The notes under the pieces: model-generated
What the model saw: only the letters and a program-made list of their open reading frames with translations
Told to the model about the DNA's origin: nothing
Database searches by the model: none
DNA from: JBNKVT01 sp050299335
GTDB lineage: Bacteria > Pseudomonadota > Alphaproteobacteria > Rhodobacterales > Rhodobacteraceae
Assembly: GCA_050299335.1 (NCBI GenBank)
Contig: JBNKVT010000053.1
Location: 17,825-81,824, forward strand
Direction of reading: 5' to 3'
Length of the DNA stretch: 64,000 bases
Made by a program: the position numbers and the translations under genes
Shown here: positions 61,047 to 64,000 of the stretch, piece by piece
How the letters are laid out: every line of letters starts with the position of its first letter
Numbering within the stretch: the first letter of the stretch is position 1

Positions 61047-61993
61047 TACGCTCGATCGCGCCCGAAAACCGACCGCTCGTGATCGCCTCCGGGTTCATTG
61101 TGGTCATCCTGATGATCGGAACCGGCTACACGCTCTGGACCCAGGGCAATGCGCCGCTTCTGTCGCCGAACTACCTGCTCACCCAGTTGCAGAACGGCGC
61201 GATCCTCGGTCTCGCGGCCGCCGGGCTGATGATGGTCATTCTTCTGGGGCATATCGACCTGTCGGTGCCCTGGACCATCACCGCCGCCGCGATGATGGCC
61301 ACGTCGGTCGGCGGTCCCTGGGCGGTGCCAGTCGGGCTCGGGGTCGGGTTGCTTGTTGGCCTGTTCAACGGTTTCGGCATCGCCTTCCTGCGCATCCCGT
61401 CGATGATCTTCACGCTCGGCGTCGATACGCTGATGCGCGGGCTGATGGTCGCGCTGACCGGTGGCTTCGCCCCTCAGACCGACGCCACGCCGCTGATGGA
61501 GTTCCTGTTCAAGGGCCGGTTTCTCGGCATTCCCATGGCGATCTTCGTCTGGATCGGCATCTCGCTTTTGCTGGTCACCATCCTGAAACGCACCGCCTTC
61601 GGTCGCTCGGTCTATGCCACCGGCAACCGCGAGGGCGCGGCCTATCTTTCGGGCATCCGCACGCGCTGGATCATTGTCGGCTGCTTCGCGCTTTCGGGTC
61701 TCTGCGCCGCCACCGCCGGCGTGCTGCTGGCAGGGTATTCGGGACAGGCCTATCAGGGCATGGGCAACGAGTTCCTGCTGCCGGCCATCGCCGCCGTCGT
61801 CATCGGCGGTACGCGGATCCTTGGCGGACAGGGCAAGTATCTCGGGACCGTCATCGGCGTGGTTCTGATCGTGCTGCTGAAATCGGTGCTGTCGATCATG
61901 CAGATGCCCGAGGCCGGGCGGCAGATCATCTATGGCACCGTCATCATCTCGATGCTGCTCTTCTACGGGCGGACCGCGAAAGTGGTGAGCTGA
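61043..61993 (+). CDS. sugar ABC transporter permease (CUT2), 316 aa
   Basis: Second inner-membrane permease, about 9 spans. 'MMVILLGHIDLSVPWTITAAAMMATSVGG', 'IPSMIFTLGVDTLMRGLMVALTGG' and coupling loop 'NREGAAYLSGIRTRWIIVGCFALSG' parallel the preceding gene. ATGA overlap at the start suggests equal production of the pair. The operon ends here; the next 110 nt run into a repeat element. Confidence 0.92.
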   Translation: MIRSIAPENRPLVIASGFIVVILMIGTGYTLWTQGNAPLLSPNYLLTQLQNGAILGLAAAGLMMVILLGHIDLSVPWTITAAAMMATSVGGPWAVPVGLGVGLLVGLFNGFGIAFLRIPSMIFTLGVDTLMRGLMVALTGGFAPQTDATPLMEFLFKGRFLGIPMAIFVWIGISLLLVTILKRTAFGRSVYATGNREGAAYLSGIRTRWIIVGCFALSGLCAATAGVLLAGYSGQAYQGMGNEFLLPAIAAVVIGGTRILGGQGKYLGTVIGVVLIVLLKSVLSIMQMPEAGRQIIYGTVIISMLLFYGRTAKVVS

Positions 61994-62108
61994 CCCAGGC
62001 CTCCGCGCCGCTTGTCCGGGCGGGCGCCTCCTGCGGGATACCGATAGAGCGATGGCGAGAAAATCGGCAACGATTTCCGGCTCGAACATCGCGCAAAATC
62101 AAAAGGTT

Positions 62109-62222
62109 AGACCAAAATCGTTTCAGACTGAATCAGTCTGAAAAAGAATTATGGTCCAGATTCATAGGCTTGAGAAAAATCCTGGGATCAGATTGGTTCA
62201 ATCTGATCCGGTTTTGCTCTAG
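62109..62222 (-). repeat. two-hairpin intergenic repeat element, copy 2
   Basis: Read on the minus strand it matches the 24.6-kb copy at nearly every position over about 114 nt, from CTAGAGCAAAACCGG to TTTTGGTCT, with a few changes in the spacer (CCTATGAATCTGG versus CCTACGTCTCTGG). Both hairpins are conserved. Its CTAG end is where the IS481 element has inserted. Confidence 0.88.
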
Positions 62223-63178
62223 GTGTTCAGTCCCGGCATCTGGTGGATCGGATTTAGGATGAATCGATCTGGCTCTGATGTCCAGATTTTACAGATGTAT
62301 TCGTAGGGCGTGAGGCCTTGCAGTGTCTTCAGGCGACGCGCGAAATTGTAGGCGTCCAAGAAATCGGTAAGATGGCTGCGAAGCTGATCGTGGCTGTCGT
62401 AGTGATATCGTTTGACCGTCGCGTCTTTGATTATCCTGTTCATCCGCTCGACCTGCCCATTGGTCCAAGGATGGTTTGGCTTGGTCAGCCGATGCTCGAT
62501 CCCATTTGCGTCGCAGATCAGATCAAACCGCATCTTGCGGAACGTCACGCTGTCGCGGTTGCGAGGCTGCTCTGCAAACTGGATGCCATTGTCGGTGAGA
62601 ATGGTGTGGATTTTGTACGGAACGGCCTCCAGCAGGTGTTCAAGGAACTCCCAGGCTGTTTTACGATTGGCTTTCTCGACGAGCTGGGCGACCGCGAACT
62701 TGCTGGTTCGGTCTATGGCGACAAAGAGATAAAGCTTCCCTTCCTCGGTTCTGACCTCAGCGATATCGATATGGAAATAACCAATGGGGTAGCGCTTGAA
62801 CTTCTGCCGTTTGGGCTTATCCCCATCCATATCGGGTAGCCGAGAGATACCGTGCCGCTGAAGGCAGCGATGCAATGAGGATCGCGTCAGGTGCGGGATC
62901 GATGGCTGCAAGGCATAGAGACAGTCATCCAGCGGCAGTAATGTGTGCCGCCGGAACACGACGATCATGGCTTCCTCTTCTTCGCTGAGAACGGTGGAGC
63001 GCGGTTCCCGCGGGCCGGTTTTGCGATCCTCGACCGTCTGTCGCTTGCGCCACTTCGCAACCGTTTTGGGATTGATCCCCAGCTCCCGGCTCAGCTCCGC
63101 GATCGAAGCTTGCGATCGCTGTATTGCTGCTCTGACTGCGTGCGTGGTCGTGGCGCTGCCGTGACGAATTTGTCCCAT
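62219..63178 (-). CDS. IS481 family transposase, 319 aa
   Basis: ATG 63178 is chosen as GGAAGGA lies 5 nt upstream; a Met five codons earlier is possible. N-terminal helix-turn-helix 'SIAELSRELGINPKTVAKWRKRQ', then the DDE integrase core: 'GYFHIDIAEVRTEEGKLYLFVAIDR' (first Asp), 'HTILTDNGIQFAE' (second Asp) and 'NHPWTNGQVERMNRIIKDATV' (Glu). All three catalytic acids are present. The TAG stop lies within the CTAG target duplication, so the reading frame ends on host-derived bases. Confidence 0.95.
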   Translation of the reverse strand: MGQIRHGSATTTHAVRAAIQRSQASIAELSRELGINPKTVAKWRKRQTVEDRKTGPREPRSTVLSEEEEAMIVVFRRHTLLPLDDCLYALQPSIPHLTRSSLHRCLQRHGISRLPDMDGDKPKRQKFKRYPIGYFHIDIAEVRTEEGKLYLFVAIDRTSKFAVAQLVEKANRKTAWEFLEHLLEAVPYKIHTILTDNGIQFAEQPRNRDSVTFRKMRFDLICDANGIEHRLTKPNHPWTNGQVERMNRIIKDATVKRYHYDSHDQLRSHLTDFLDAYNFARRLKTLQGLTPYEYICKIWTSEPDRFILNPIHQMPGLNT

Positions 63179-63239
63179 AGTGCTTCCTTCCATTCCAACG
63201 AAAGGATCACACCATCAAACCATGGGATCAAACACCTAG
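62219..63239 (-). mobile_element. IS481-family insertion sequence
   Basis: Body 62,223-63,235 is bounded by related ends (GTGTTCAGTCCC left; GTGTTTGATCCC as complement of the right) and flanked by CTAG on both sides (62,219-62,222 and 63,236-63,239), a probable target duplication. IS481 relatives are known to prefer CTAG-centred targets. A single transposase fills it. The element looks intact and may be recent. Confidence 0.85.
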
Positions 63240-63379
63240 GATTAAGTTGCATCTTCATACCTCCCGAGGTGATGTCCAACGATTGTCGCCCGTGGCGGCG
63301 GGGCGAACCATCCCATTAGCTTTGAGGCCTGCTCGGAAGAGGACGCTGATCTACGAGATCAGAGCAGATTGGCAGGTAG

Positions 63380-63500
63380 TCGATCCGGCTAGCCTGTGGG
63401 CTCATCCGGTTCGATCCCCGCACCTATCGCTACAAGTCTCGTCGATCCGATCAGGCCGCGCTGGAACAGCGGATCAGGGAGATTTGTCAGGGGCAACATT
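63380..63500 (+). pseudogene. IS3-family orfB transposase relic
   Basis: After an in-frame TAG, the frame reads 'SIRLACGLIRFDPRTYRYKS', then 'RRSDQAALEQRIREIC', the hallmark N-terminal stretch of IS3-group orfB. The normal continuation ('ETRVRYGYRRIH...') is lost. A degraded insertion-sequence fragment with no start codon or catalytic core. Confidence 0.7.
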
Positions 63501-63548
63501 GGCACGCCGCGAGTGACCTTCAAGTCTGCTTCGGTCTGGGAGCAGTAA

Positions 63549-64000
63549 TTCGCTGCGGCCCGCGCCAACGGCGGCTTTGCGCAGATATACCGTCCACATG
63601 CACACGATTGGCGATGGGGCGGTGAAAACCGCGCTGGACGCGATCGAGGCCGTGCGCGGCGCGAACGGGAACAGCAGGCGGCCACGCAACCTGGCCGATA
63701 TCCAGTTTGTCGCCGACGAAGAGATCGAGAGAATCGGCAAGCTGGGGATCGTCGTGAGCGCGACGATGGCCTGGCGGTGCCGTTCTGGGAATATGACGCC
63801 ACGGTCAACCCCTTCATCAACAACGTGACGTCGCTGCTGGATATGAACCAGCTCTACCACCAAGATGGCCTTCGGGCCGAACGGGTCTATCTATTCCGCA
63901 GCATCCGGGATGCCGGCGGTATTGTCGCGGCGGGCAGCGATGCGACGGTGGATGTGCCGACACCCCAGCCTTTCGTCAACATGGCGGAGGGCCTGATCCG
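63549..64000 (+). pseudogene. YtcJ-like amidohydrolase remnant, frameshifted and cut by window edge
   Basis: 'FAAARANGGF' in one frame leads to 'YTVHMHTIGDGAVKTALDAI' and 'HIQFVADEEIERIGKLGIVV'-like text (here 'DIQFVADEEIERIGKLG') in a second, with a metal-site His. At about 63,771 a single missing G after ATGGCCTGG moves the frame; the third frame continues 'VPFWEYDATVNPFINNVTSL' to 'RDAGGIVAAGSDATVDVP' and the window end. Intact homologues would read MAWAVPFWEYD across the break. The 5' part is missing, replaced by IS debris. Confidence 0.8.

Overview
The window is GC-rich, densely packed bacterial chromosome. It looks like an alphaproteobacterium, most likely of the Rhodobacteraceae/Paracoccaceae group: a CckA-type hybrid kinase, a CIRCE-controlled groESL, a TIGR01459-type HAD hydrolase, an alphaproteobacterial IS481 element and a leucine-degradation cluster typical of roseobacter relatives. 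I saw no tRNA, rRNA or CRISPR array.

Region 1 (1-13.5 kb, minus strand) is the promoter-proximal part of an extracellular contractile injection system (eCIS, phage-tail-like) operon that runs off the left edge. In transcription order it encodes a 123-aa beta-rich head protein, the contractile sheath, the inner tube, a zinc-ribbon gp26/gp51-like baseplate factor, a proline-rich protein, a DUF4255/Pvc16 cap protein, an AAA+ ATPase, an 85-aa protein, two large DUF4157 cargo-type proteins and the start of an Afp7/CIS-tube-like protein. From the proline-rich gene onward every junction is a 4-nt stop/start overlap. The first DUF4157 protein carries a Tlde1-like L,D-transpeptidase domain and a separate C-terminal helical domain. 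The second is 1221 aa with a metalloprotease-like motif, a hydrophobic helical hairpin region and an acidic glycine-rich linker.

Region 2 (13.5-14.15 kb) is AT-rich and repeat-rich, with REP-like palindromes and a fragment of a two-hairpin element. Region 3 (14.2-28.5 kb) holds molybdenum-cofactor accessory genes (MPT-binding/MocA fusion, XdhC, CoxE-like VWA protein), small enzymes (GFA, VOC, GST, PaiB-like, GNAT, sulfotransferase), a lipoprotein cytochrome c, a SulP transporter, and groES-groEL with promoter, CIRCE operator and terminator. Region 4 (28.8-32.6 kb) has a TraB/GumN protein, a HAD hydrolase, hisB-hisH and a lipocalin. Region 5 (32.7-44.7 kb) is a leucine-catabolic cluster (isovaleryl-CoA dehydrogenase, methylcrotonyl-CoA carboxylase, HMG-CoA lyase, methylglutaconyl-CoA hydratase) interspersed with LprI-like, DUF1622, DUF2235 and SNase-like genes.

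Region 6 (45-54 kb) contains cckA, an rRNA m5C methyltransferase, a MAPEG protein, an alpha-ketoglutarate-semialdehyde-type dehydrogenase, a CbiX-like chelatase and a GGDEF-EAL protein. Region 7 (54.2-62 kb) pairs a PQQ-type sugar dehydrogenase with fused cytochrome c and an SMP-30 lactonase with a divergent sugar ABC importer, suggesting sugar uptake and oxidation. Region 8 (62.1-64 kb) is a decayed mobile-element zone: a second full copy of the two-hairpin repeat, an IS481 element inserted in a CTAG at its end, an IS3 orfB relic and a frameshifted YtcJ-like amidohydrolase cut by the right edge.
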